The notes beneath the pieces were generated by a model. It was not told where the DNA came from and did no database searches. It was given only the letters and a program-made list of their open reading frames with translations. A stretch of 64,000 nucleotides of DNA, from NCBI GenBank assembly GCA_029210915.1, contig JARGGJ010000001.1, positions 39,862 to 103,861 of the forward strand, read 5' to 3'. Positions 43,617-51,153 of this stretch are shown here, piece after piece. This DNA is from Patescibacteria group bacterium (GTDB taxonomy: Bacteria > Patescibacteriota > Patescibacteriia > 2-12-FULL-60-25). The translations under genes and the position numbers were made by a program. Positions within the stretch are counted from its first letter, which is position 1. The number at the start of each line of letters is the position of its first letter.

Positions 43617-43751
43617 ATGAAAAACACTCAGAACGAAAAGCCTTCTAAAGAAGGTAGCGAGTCTCAAAATTCCGCTAATGAACCAGTAACCGACTGGAAA
43701 ATGAATGTTACTGAGTTCAAAAAAAACGGTTGTTTGATTAACGGGGACTAA
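43617..43751 (+). CDS. RiPP precursor peptide candidate, 44 residues
   Basis: 44 codons, ATG to TAA. Residues 1-22 are polar and charged (MKNTQNEKPSKEGSESQNSA onward), as expected of a leader. Residues 23-44 are the likely core: PVTDWKMNVTEFKKNGCLIN, then GD. It contains W27, F34 and the sole Cys C39. D26-T32 and E33-C39 look like two heptads of the form acidic-aromatic-K-x-N. It lies between a terminator and a PqqD-like gene, under its own promoter, in a row of three radical SAM enzymes. No similar peptide is known to me. Supported by context, not by family match. Confidence 0.75.
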   Translation: MKNTQNEKPSKEGSESQNSANEPVTDWKMNVTEFKKNGCLINGD

Positions 43752-43765
43752 TCCATTCTCCAGTT

Positions 43766-43969
43766 ATGGGCAATTTAAGTAATCTTACAATAAACCCAAG
43801 ACTGGCATGGAAAAAGAAAAATCATATCATCGCGGTCTATGACCGCTTTGATTTTATATTCCTCAAAGGTCAGCCCGCTGTTTGGTTTGAAGAAATTGCT
43901 AAAAACCACAAAACCGATGCACCGCGAGATTTTATTGATTATTGTAAACTGAGGGGTATCCTCATATGA
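43766..43969 (+). CDS. PqqD-like RiPP recognition element protein
   Basis: 67 residues, the size of stand-alone PqqD/RRE proteins. LTINPRLAWKKKNHIIAVYD, then FIFLKGQPAVWFEEIAKNHK and a helix ending DFIDYCKLRGILI follow the PqqD order of three strands and three helices. It would bind the leader of the peptide encoded 14 bp upstream and present it to the radical SAM enzymes. Stop and next start overlap as ATGA. Confidence 0.72.
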   Translation: MGNLSNLTINPRLAWKKKNHIIAVYDRFDFIFLKGQPAVWFEEIAKNHKTDAPRDFIDYCKLRGILI

Positions 43970-45027
43970 AAATAGATACATACGATTTTTCATATAAAGA
44001 ACTTTTTGATCTCGCAATCGAGCATCCAGAAATGGCCCAACTTGAATTGACTCGTAATTGTAATCAAAAATGTTTTTTCTGCTTTAGAGCCTGTACTCCA
44101 ACAGAACGTTATAAAGATCTTGACTTAAAAACCTGGGAAAAAATTATTACAGATCTGTATGCTTTAGGGGTTCGCCAATTATACTTTAGTGGTGGTGAAA
44201 TTTTTCTATATAAGGATGTAGAACTTCTCTTTGAATTTTCTAAAAATATCGGCATAAAATTTAACGCCGTAAACACTAATGGAGTTATTGAGCTAAATAA
44301 AAATAAATTATCTAATGTTGATGAGCTTATTTTTTCCATCCATGGAATTAACGAAGAACACAACCAAACTACAGGGCTGGCAAAATCATTCGATAGAGTA
44401 GAAAAAAACTTACAAATAGCTTTTGATTTGGTGCCAAAAATCGGCATTAATACAGTTGTAACAGAGCGGAATATAAAAAATTTAGATTCAATAAAAAACT
44501 ATTTTTCCAAGTATCCTGTTGCTTATCATGCTTTTAACTTAGGTGTAGATCAAAAAGCACTCTCAACAAAACCGAATTCTTTTGATGCTCTTATATCTAG
44601 CTATTTGGCTTTTTTACAAACTATTCCACTTCAAAAACTCAAGCTTAGACATGGAATGCAAAATATTTTTAGAAATGATGCTTGTTTCTTTGATGCCGCC
44701 ATCCCCCTGCCACATTGCGCTGCCGGTAAATACAAGCTTGTCGTTGATTACAAAGCTGATGTTTATCCTTGCAGATATTTTCAAAATAATGATTTCCTTT
44801 GTGGTAATATGCTAAAAACCGATATCATCTCCATATGGAAAAATGGTAAAGGCTTTAAACCATTCCGATCTATAGCTAAAAATCAATCATGGCCCAAAAA
44901 TTGTAGCAATTGCCTAAAACGTTTTAAATGCTTGGGAGGTTGCTTAGCTTGGCGTAAATTATCTAATAACAACGAATATGAAAAAGACTACCGATGCACC
45001 ATTGGGAATGCACATCTTGGAGGTTGA
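43966..45027 (+). CDS. Radical SAM-SPASM peptide-modifying enzyme 1
   Basis: 353 residues. MAQLELTRNCNQKCFFCFRA carries C32-x3-C36-x2-C39; FSGGE (74-78) is the SAM-binding GGE; HCAAGKYKLVVDYKADVYPC and NCSNCLKRFKCLGGCLAWR with Cys 313, 316, 322, 326 and 344 form the SPASM domain for auxiliary clusters, as in PqqE, AnSME and sactipeptide enzymes. Start overlaps the RRE gene (ATGA), after GAGGGGT. The nucleotide sequence is visibly AT-richer than that of its neighbours. The kind of crosslink made cannot be read from sequence. Confidence 0.88.
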   Translation: MKIDTYDFSYKELFDLAIEHPEMAQLELTRNCNQKCFFCFRACTPTERYKDLDLKTWEKIITDLYALGVRQLYFSGGEIFLYKDVELLFEFSKNIGIKFNAVNTNGVIELNKNKLSNVDELIFSIHGINEEHNQTTGLAKSFDRVEKNLQIAFDLVPKIGINTVVTERNIKNLDSIKNYFSKYPVAYHAFNLGVDQKALSTKPNSFDALISSYLAFLQTIPLQKLKLRHGMQNIFRNDACFFDAAIPLPHCAAGKYKLVVDYKADVYPCRYFQNNDFLCGNMLKTDIISIWKNGKGFKPFRSIAKNQSWPKNCSNCLKRFKCLGGCLAWRKLSNNNEYEKDYRCTIGNAHLGG

Positions 45028-45958
45028 AATTACGACCAGATGCAATCTAAACTGCAAACACTGTTACAACCGTAAATTCGAACCCATCGATCTACCCATC
45101 GATACCTTTAAGCAACTTTTTAATTTCGCGACAGAGAATAATGTATGGACATTCACGATATCCGGCGGAGAGGCTTTTATGCACCCAAATTTTCAAGAAA
45201 TATTGGATTTTATTCAATCAAAACCACATAAATTCAGGCTCGTACTCCAATCAAACGGGACTCTATTTCAAAACCCGGAAAATCAAAAAAAAATATCAGC
45301 ATTTGACTTGGTACACCTTAGCTGCGACTCCGTTTCCGATGTAAGACTGTTCGGTGAAAAAAATTTTATAACCGCAAAAGCACTCATGGATCAAGGTATC
45401 GATTGCTATTTATTTGCCACCATCCACAAAAAAAATAAAGATAGTATTTTAAGTTTGGTAAAAAAAGCTAAATCCATTGGCGTCCCTATTGGATTTAATA
45501 TCTGCATCCAAACCGAAAACTTACCAGCTTCTTTTCTCTTAAATAAAGAAGAATTCATGGAAACGGAGAAGCTACTAAACTCGCTTTACGAAGCCGGCGA
45601 TATACTTAGATACTCCAGCCCCCTCATCGCTTTGTTGGACCCGGCAAAACAACAAACTTTCAATGGTATTCATGGTGGCTGTTCTGCCGGTATCGCCGCA
45701 TGTGTTGTAGACCCAAAAGGCGAAGTTTACCCGTGTCCATTTTTTAGAAAATCAGCCGGTAACATCTATAAAAACAATCTGTATTCCATTTGGTTGGAAT
45801 CCCCGCTTTTTAAAACATTACGAGCACGGCTACAATACGATGAACCCTGCAAATCATGTAAATCTCTTAGCCATTGTGGAGGTTGCCGCAATCGCTCATA
45901 TAACAACACTGGTTCCTTAACCGCTTGCGATCCGCTTTGTTACAAAGATCTTTTATAA
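44978..45958 (+). CDS. Radical SAM-SPASM peptide-modifying enzyme 2
   Basis: 326 residues. EVEITTRCNLNCKHCYNRKF has C22-x3-C26-x2-C29; ISGGEAFMHP (61-70); SPASM region GGCSAGIAACVVDPKGEVYP followed by C, and CKSCKSLSHCGGCRNRSYNN with Cys 291, 294, 300, 303, 317 and 321. The ATG at 44978 overlaps the previous gene by 50 bp; ATG at 45008 (MHILEVEITT) would overlap by 20 bp and is a fair alternative. Less AT-rich than enzyme 1. Convergent with, and overlapping by 6 bp, the permease remnant. Confidence 0.87.
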   Translation: MKKTTDAPLGMHILEVEITTRCNLNCKHCYNRKFEPIDLPIDTFKQLFNFATENNVWTFTISGGEAFMHPNFQEILDFIQSKPHKFRLVLQSNGTLFQNPENQKKISAFDLVHLSCDSVSDVRLFGEKNFITAKALMDQGIDCYLFATIHKKNKDSILSLVKKAKSIGVPIGFNICIQTENLPASFLLNKEEFMETEKLLNSLYEAGDILRYSSPLIALLDPAKQQTFNGIHGGCSAGIAACVVDPKGEVYPCPFFRKSAGNIYKNNLYSIWLESPLFKTLRARLQYDEPCKSCKSLSHCGGCRNRSYNNTGSLTACDPLCYKDLL

Positions 45959-46288
45959 ACAATTTTTGATGATTATCGGTTGCTCACTCCGTAGCGCATT
46001 AACCGGGCCCAACCTAATCGCCTTCCAAGCCGGATAAATCCCAAAGAAAATTCCCACAAAAACCGAAAAACAAAATCCAATAAGCGACCCTGTTAGCGAC
46101 ATCACAATCGTCAATATTTTCATGTTTGATATTACCAGCACAACAATGGCCGCGAGCCCAATTTCAAGTAACCCTCCCACTATGGAAAGCGATACAGCTT
46201 CAGCTAAAAATTGAAACATTATATTTGCACGCTTAGCACTTATGGCTTTTGCGATCACAATCTCTTTAGTACGCTCCGCGACGGAAAA
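45953..46288 (-). pseudogene. C-terminal remnant of an FtsX/MacB-type ABC permease
   Basis: The minus frame is open from the repeat boundary at 46288 and reads FSVAERTKEIVIAKAISAKR, the SVxERTxEIgIrKAiGAkr motif of MacB/FtsX permeases, then three membrane helices (AVSLSIVGGLLEIGLAAIVV, MKILTIVMSLTGSLIGFCFS, VFVGIFFGIYPAWKAIRLGP) and the family end VNALRSEQP. The N-terminal helix, the large outer domain and the partner ATPase are missing. Cut exactly where the 280-bp repeat begins. Confidence 0.85.
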
Positions 46289-46494
46289 GAGCCTTCGTAT
46301 TTTAACGCCATTACTCCATTCTTAATTTCCTTAATCTCCTCTTCTACATCATCCTTGGCTTCGATGTACAAAATCAGCCCATCTTCATCCAAACTTTGTC
46401 TATCTTTTTCCAACTTCTGCAATAAAGCCGGCTCAAACTCCACACCTTGCGATCTCTTTACGAAAAAATCGCTAATCGCTTGTACGTAATTCAT
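46289..46494 (-). pseudogene. Truncated copy of the tail-anchored protein gene
   Basis: First 68 codons of the gene at 38701-39177 with replacements such as V6A, G18V, K26Q, G48D and I64L; frame intact up to YEGSF at the junction with the permease remnant, beyond which it reads nonsense (PSRSVLKRL). Start codon and upstream sequence are preserved, so a short peptide may still be made. Confidence 0.9.
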
Positions 46495-46568
46495 ATAAAA
46501 AGAGTGTAGCTGTCCTAGTAATAAATATCAAATAAACAAAAAAAGCACTTTAACGACATGCTTAGGTC
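46289..46568. repeat. 280-bp direct repeat, right copy
   Basis: Same orientation as 38972-39251. Left edge abuts the permease remnant, right edge abuts the end of the gene at 46577. The terminator AAGCA ... TGCTTTTTTT (46538-46563, minus strand) is conserved. Confidence 0.95.
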
Positions 46569-46576
46569 GATGAGAG

Positions 46577-47389
46577 TTAACGATAGATGGTTTCAATCCA
46601 GTTTTTCACCGGACTGTCTGACCAATGCGAGGACGTCATTCGACATCCGGTATGCCAAATGATAGATTTTTCATTCGGCTTGAGTAGGGTTGCCGCATGC
46701 GCCGCAGGATGGTCATGATGGCTCGTGTCACTTACGACATAAGCCACCGCGCCAACCTCTATAGCTTTTAGCGCAACGAAGATCCCCATGGGTTCGAGCT
46801 TGCCAACCCATTCCAGACCTTCACGACCTTGATCAGCGGCTTCACAAGGCATCATGAGATCCGTTGCGACCTCACGCACCTTGAGCGTCGACATAATTTC
46901 GATCGCTCGAATGTACGAAGTCGTCGTTACGACTTCGGCCGAGAACTGCTGACGTGCCGCAGCGAGATTCGAGATCTTGTCATCCACGACAAGCATCGCA
47001 ATCTCCCCCTGCTTTTTCGCACGTGCAAGTTCCAACGCCTGGATGATGCGGTCATCGGTCCAACAAGAGATCTTGTTGTGTCCGGGCTCATAGCCATCCG
47101 TGTGACGCAGAATCAAAACCTTCGGATTTTGTTTGCGAAGATTCGACTCTACAACGTCCATAGCCTTGCTAGAACCCAATGAATCCAACAGATCCAACAC
47201 GACCACATCAGCCGTAGCACAGGCACCGACAAACAAACTATTGTTCGTTCGAAGATCTCCGCCAAAACTTTTCAGCTCAATCTTCTCGCCGAACATACGT
47301 TCGATGTCGTGTTTTACAGCGCCGTTGTTTCCATAAGTAAAATCTTCCGAACCACAGGAAACCGCACAATACAATGCTACATTAATCAT
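46577..47389 (-). CDS. Receiver-like (CheY-fold) regulatory protein
   Basis: 270 residues from the ATG at 47389, after AGGAAGG. An N-terminal half of alpha/beta type (INVALYCAVSCGSEDFTYGN) precedes a receiver-like half: AMLVVDDKISNLAAARQQFS (acidic pocket DD), VTTTSYIRAIEIMSTLKVRE, VATDLMMP with the would-be phospho-Asp, and VVSDTSHHDHPAAHAATLL. Partner kinase not seen. Leader of about 95 bases contains a CCGCC-TTT-GGCGG palindrome right before the ribosome binding site. Confidence 0.65.
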   Translation of the reverse strand: MINVALYCAVSCGSEDFTYGNNGAVKHDIERMFGEKIELKSFGGDLRTNNSLFVGACATADVVVLDLLDSLGSSKAMDVVESNLRKQNPKVLILRHTDGYEPGHNKISCWTDDRIIQALELARAKKQGEIAMLVVDDKISNLAAARQQFSAEVVTTTSYIRAIEIMSTLKVREVATDLMMPCEAADQGREGLEWVGKLEPMGIFVALKAIEVGAVAYVVSDTSHHDHPAAHAATLLKPNEKSIIWHTGCRMTSSHWSDSPVKNWIETIYR

Positions 47390-47490
47390 GGTAAAACCTT
47401 CCTCCGCCTTTGGCGGATTTAAATTGCGATTGTTTTTCGAAGGTACTGCTTTTCGTGGTACAATCAAGCTATATTTCAGCTTGACAATGT

Positions 47491-47519
47491 AGTATAGCAT
47501 ACTTATCCACTTTTGTCAA
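47491..47519 (-). promoter_or_regulatory. Promoter of the receiver-like gene
   Basis: TTGACA (47514-47519), 17-bp spacer, TATACT (47491-47496), both on the minus strand. Together with TTGACAA at 47481-47487 it makes an inverted TTGACAA ... TTGTCAA pair 39 bp long. A plus-strand TATAAT lies at 47533-47538 for the divergent gene. Confidence 0.75.
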
Positions 47520-47545
47520 CCCTTTTGGGTGATATAATATCAAAT

Positions 47546-48307
47546 ATGGCTAAAATTAGCTTAATAAACAGTCTTATAGAACTTGACTTAAGCCCCAATG
47601 ATGCGGAGGTTTACGCAGCATTAATTGCCGAGTCCCCTTGCACGGCAGGCCCCGTAATCGCCAAAACCAATCTCCACCGTAATATTGTTTACACATCAAT
47701 CAACCATCTTTTGGAAAAAAAGCTTATTTCCGAATCCCTTGTTAATGGCAAAAAACAACTAACCACTACCGATCCAAAAATCTTTGTGGAAGGTTTTTCT
47801 TACAAAACCGATTTAGCTAAAACCGTCTCCGCGCAAATAGAAGCTATGCAAAAAACCGGCGCGCAAGAGATCACCATTCACGAGGGAAATATCGAATACT
47901 TAAATCTCCTAACCGGTCTTATAAAAACCCTCCCCAAAAAATCTACAAAATACGTCCTCGGTACCGGTGGAGATATTTTTATGAAAACAACCATGCTGCC
48001 AATCTGGAATAAATATCACGATGTGGCGCGCGGGCAACAACTTAGCATCAAAATGATTGGCTACGAACCACAACGCGGCGCCATCAACCCACACACAACC
48101 CCCGAAGGCATGTACGATATCCGCTATCTACCGGCTAACATGCAAAACCCGGCCGGATTACACATCTACCCGGCAGTTGATACAATATTCAACATTATTT
48201 ACTCCGACGATATCCAACCCGTCACCGCAATCCGTATAAAAAACAAATCCCTTACACTGGGATATCTCAATTTATTTGAAAATCTTTGGAAACAGGGTAA
48301 AAAGTAA
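47546..48307 (+). CDS. TrmB-like transcriptional regulator
   Basis: 253 residues from the ATG at 47546; a TTG 33 bases upstream is in frame but lies upstream of the -10 box. Winged helix: SLIELDLSPNDAEVYAALIA, AGPVIAKTNLHRNIVYTSIN followed by HLLEKKLISESLVNGKKQLT; C-terminal sensor with HEGNIEYLNLLTGLIKTLPK and a TGGDIF strand. About 8 bases from TATAAT to the ATG: leaderless. Divergent to the receiver-like gene, convergent (36-bp overlap) with cbiB. Confidence 0.8.
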   Translation: MAKISLINSLIELDLSPNDAEVYAALIAESPCTAGPVIAKTNLHRNIVYTSINHLLEKKLISESLVNGKKQLTTTDPKIFVEGFSYKTDLAKTVSAQIEAMQKTGAQEITIHEGNIEYLNLLTGLIKTLPKKSTKYVLGTGGDIFMKTTMLPIWNKYHDVARGQQLSIKMIGYEPQRGAINPHTTPEGMYDIRYLPANMQNPAGLHIYPAVDTIFNIIYSDDIQPVTAIRIKNKSLTLGYLNLFENLWKQGKK

Positions 48308-49231
48308 CCCAATAAACATCACAAACCCCGTAACGCTCAAGTAAACAAACCCATTCGCCCACTTAATATCATCAAGCGACAATTCCTCGCGTTTCCCGCC
48401 AACTTTAGGAATACAAACCTTACTTCCATCTTGCGCAAAACAATCACCACCAAGCTCAATATCCCTTGCGCCGGCGAATGTCACAATCGGAATCCCACCA
48501 TTTGGCGATGGGCCTTTTTGCGCGTCACGGATCCAAGCTTTCATGCCCTCGATTGGATGTTGCCGTGTAAAGACAGCAACGATAATAATAAGCAATCCTG
48601 TAATCCGCGCCGGAAAATAATTAACAACATCATCGACTCGCGCCGAAAACCAACCAAAATCTCTATATTTCTCATTTTTATATCCCACCATCGAATCCAA
48701 TGTATTTACCACTTTATAAGTTAGCGCCAGCGGACCGCCTGCAATCATTGCAAACAATAATGGTGCTATAACTCCATCCGATAGATTCTCTGTAATAGTC
48801 TCTATGGTTCCACGGATAACCCCTCTTTGATCTTCCCCGGAACAATCCCGGCTAACAATAGTTTGTAATCTATTCCGCGCAGATTGTATGTCGCCTTTTT
48901 TTAACATTTTAGCAATTATCCAACCTTCATCGGTAAGCGACTTAATGGCCAAAGCATAAAAAATCATGATAACATTCACCGCCAAACCAAACCAAAAATT
49001 ATACCAAGCTGCCATCAACAATATTCCGGTTGATACCAGCGCCGTTCCGCCAACAATTATCAGCCATAACAACACACCTGCCAACCTCAAATTTTTCACT
49101 TTAATCCTTAATCCTTTCTCCAAGTAAGTAATAAAAAAACCCATCCATCTAACCGGATGCGGTAACCATTTAGGATCTCCTAAAATCAAATCCCCTAAAA
49201 TTGCTAATAATATTACTTGATATAACATCAT
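48272..49231 (-). CDS. cbiB: Adenosylcobinamide-phosphate synthase
   Basis: 319 residues, membrane protein. GDLILGDPKWLPHPVRWMGF (13-32) and VSRDCSGEDQRGVIRGTIET followed by ITENLSDGVIAPLLFAMIAG are the family blocks; also NTLDSMVGYKNEKYRDFGWF and ARVDDVVNYFPARI. CbiB joins aminopropanol phosphate (or threonine phosphate) to adenosylcobyric acid. No other corrin-ring genes are nearby, so this is salvage, together with cbiZ 58 bp away in divergent orientation. Confidence 0.93.
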   Translation of the reverse strand: MMLYQVILLAILGDLILGDPKWLPHPVRWMGFFITYLEKGLRIKVKNLRLAGVLLWLIIVGGTALVSTGILLMAAWYNFWFGLAVNVIMIFYALAIKSLTDEGWIIAKMLKKGDIQSARNRLQTIVSRDCSGEDQRGVIRGTIETITENLSDGVIAPLLFAMIAGGPLALTYKVVNTLDSMVGYKNEKYRDFGWFSARVDDVVNYFPARITGLLIIIVAVFTRQHPIEGMKAWIRDAQKGPSPNGGIPIVTFAGARDIELGGDCFAQDGSKVCIPKVGGKREELSLDDIKWANGFVYLSVTGFVMFIGLLFTLFPKIFK

Positions 49232-49234
49232 GCA

Positions 49235-49263
49235 TTGACATTATCCTACAAAACAGCAACAAT
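49235..49263 (+). promoter_or_regulatory. Promoter of cbiZ
   Basis: TTGACA, 17-bp spacer, AACAAT. Confidence 0.6.
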
Positions 49264-49289
49264 GCAACTCGCCCAACCAAGGAGAGTGG

Positions 49290-50027
49290 ATGCATCATGT
49301 AAAAAACACATCCCATTATACCGCTCTATACTTCTCCAAACCGGTTTCTTGCCTCAGCTGGGCACCAATTGGCGGTGGTCGTCGTAACGGAATCCGTTAC
49401 GTAATAAACCGTACTTTGCCAAAAGATAATATACGGACCATACTTGATCTTCAAGCAGATGCAAAGCAATTCATTGCCGAACGTGGCATGCAATTGCCAA
49501 AAACCATAGCCATGCTAACCACGGCCTCACAAACCTTTCTGGGTCGTGCAATTGTAAGAAGCAACAAAGGTCTTCTTATCTCAACTTATTGCACTGTTGG
49601 CCTTGGTAATGCCGTTGCCCCCGGTGAACACGCCGCTTACGACGAAGAAGCCGGCCAAATACCTGTTCAATCGGGTACAATCAATATCATCATTACCATC
49701 AACCGCAACCTCACGGAAAATGCAGCCTTGGAACTTATGCATACAGTTGCCATGGCAAAAGCATCTGTCATGGTAGATCTCGGTATTGTAAACCGCAGTG
49801 GCAAAATCAAGTTAGCCACCGGCACAGATTGCCAAGCTATCTGCTGGGACCCTAATCACAAAACAACCCTGCAATTCGCAGGGCTTCATACGCGGTTAGC
49901 CGAACTAGTCAGCAACTCGATCCGCGAAGCCATGATTAGCTCTCTGGCTAAAAGGCTCGGTGTAAACCCAAAAAGTGAAGCCGAACTTTTTAACCTCGCC
50001 CTTTCCCGCCTCTCCGCTACTCGTTAG
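49290..50027 (+). CDS. cbiZ: Adenosylcobinamide amidohydrolase
   Basis: 245 residues. WAPIGGGRRNGIRYVINRTL, AMLTTASQTFLGRAIVRSNK, STYCTVGLGNAVAPGEH, SGTINIIITINRNLTENAAL and LATGTDCQAICWDPN match the CbiZ pattern. The enzyme cuts the aminopropanol from adenosylcobinamide to give adenosylcobyric acid, which CbiB can then rebuild. AAGGAGAG stands 4 bases before the ATG. The C-terminal 40 residues (AMISSLAKRLGVNPKSEAEL) are an extra helix. Pairs with cbiB in a salvage or remodelling route. Confidence 0.85.
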   Translation: MHHVKNTSHYTALYFSKPVSCLSWAPIGGGRRNGIRYVINRTLPKDNIRTILDLQADAKQFIAERGMQLPKTIAMLTTASQTFLGRAIVRSNKGLLISTYCTVGLGNAVAPGEHAAYDEEAGQIPVQSGTINIIITINRNLTENAALELMHTVAMAKASVMVDLGIVNRSGKIKLATGTDCQAICWDPNHKTTLQFAGLHTRLAELVSNSIREAMISSLAKRLGVNPKSEAELFNLALSRLSATR

Positions 50028-50143
50028 CGGTTTTTAATTAAAAAAACTTTTATCTTTAATAAACAATCATCGACTATAACTCCGATGGTTTATTGATAAA
50101 TAAAAATACCTCTCTAATGAGAGGTTTTTAGCTTAGCAACTCT

Positions 50144-50917
50144 TCAAAAAACAGCCTGGACTTCATCAACCGCGCGATCAACCTCTCGGCTAATCTTTAC
50201 TCTGGAGATAACCGAAAGCACACCGAGCGGCAATGCTATGCCCAAAATAACATCCGGGAGATAACCGGGCGCCAACCAACCAAGTTGGTAAGGAACTGCC
50301 ACGATGATTGCGACTACCCAAAAGAAAGATTTAACTTTACCAACCTTCGAGGCTTTAGATTGCCTAAGGTTATCTTTGATCCACATGAACAGACCAATCT
50401 TGGCAAAAGGTTCTTGGGTAAACGGCTTTCTCACGAAAGTACCTATAACATCAACCAAAATTGCCGGTATGGCGATGTAAGGAGTAAAAACTCCAACCAA
50501 CATCATGGCGGCAACCGCGGGCAAGTGCTTGGCCTTATCTGCGGCCGGGTCTCCCCATTCTCCACGATCAACACTAATCTCCGTCCTAGGTATCGCGAAT
50601 TTTTTCATAGCTTTCGCCATGCGTCCGTCCAACCAATCCATGGCTTCGCTAATAAAGAAGAACAGTATGGCAAATGGTAAGTTGATAGAAATAAAACCAA
50701 CAACCAAAACATACATAACGTAAAACGCTACACTAATGTAAAAAATTACCACACCCCAAGATGTTATCCAATTAGGAGAGCAACATGGCAATGTGCTCAC
50801 CCTCGCCAATAACCTAAGTGGTAAAATTTTTGCAGAGATTAATAGCACTAACCCAAGAATCAGTGCGTAAAGCGCCAATCTTTCTTGATAGAGCATAATA
50901 CTGCACAATCGCTCCAT
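50144..50917 (-). CDS. CDP-alcohol phosphatidyltransferase-family protein
   Basis: 257 residues, about six helices. The signature appears as DWLDGRMAK (D-x2-D-G-x2-A) and, after a longer than usual gap, GEWGDPAADK (G-x3-D-x3-D). The gap of about 17 residues instead of 8 is unusual. AAAGGAG stands 8 bases before the ATG. Enzymes of this family make phospholipid heads such as PG-P or PI-P, or archaetidyl lipids; the acceptor alcohol here is unknown. Confidence 0.8.
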   Translation of the reverse strand: MERLCSIMLYQERLALYALILGLVLLISAKILPLRLLARVSTLPCCSPNWITSWGVVIFYISVAFYVMYVLVVGFISINLPFAILFFFISEAMDWLDGRMAKAMKKFAIPRTEISVDRGEWGDPAADKAKHLPAVAAMMLVGVFTPYIAIPAILVDVIGTFVRKPFTQEPFAKIGLFMWIKDNLRQSKASKVGKVKSFFWVVAIIVAVPYQLGWLAPGYLPDVILGIALPLGVLSVISRVKISREVDRAVDEVQAVF

Positions 50918-51025
50918 CCGGTTTCTCCTTTCATGCTGCTTTGTTTCAAAAGAACCAGCTAATTAATACCAAAGATACGGTTAAAAATCAAGCCCATTAC
51001 GCCCAAGATAAAAATCCTCTAAAGC

Positions 51026-51050
51026 AAAAACGCCTCAATCCGAGGTGTCT
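51026..51050 (-). terminator. Terminator candidate downstream of typA
   Basis: Minus strand CACCTC-GGATT-GAGGCG with one mismatch, followed by TTTTTGC. Between it and the typA stop, GGGTAA ... TTACCC (51105-51135) forms another hairpin of a repeat type common in bacteria. Confidence 0.6.
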
Positions 51051-51153
51051 CTACAAATTATTTTAATTCCATGTTGTTTAGTTCCGCTTTCAGCGACAGA
51101 ACGGGTAAACACAAGGTATTACCCCTACGAATTTCATTTTTGTAATTATTTAT

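Noticed and set aside
43291..43620. Open frame on the plus strand overlapping the end of the fusion enzyme
   Set aside because: It lies in another frame of the methyltransferase domain and has no start signal; the real short gene begins at 43617.
38701..47389. Composite transposon around the RiPP locus
   Set aside because: The flanking 280-bp repeats contain part of a normal gene, no transposase and no terminal inverted repeats; homologous recombination explains them better.
51055..51150. Structured RNA gene downstream of typA
   Set aside because: The GGGTAA ... TTACCC hairpin matches a common interspersed repeat, and a terminator follows; no tmRNA or other RNA features found.
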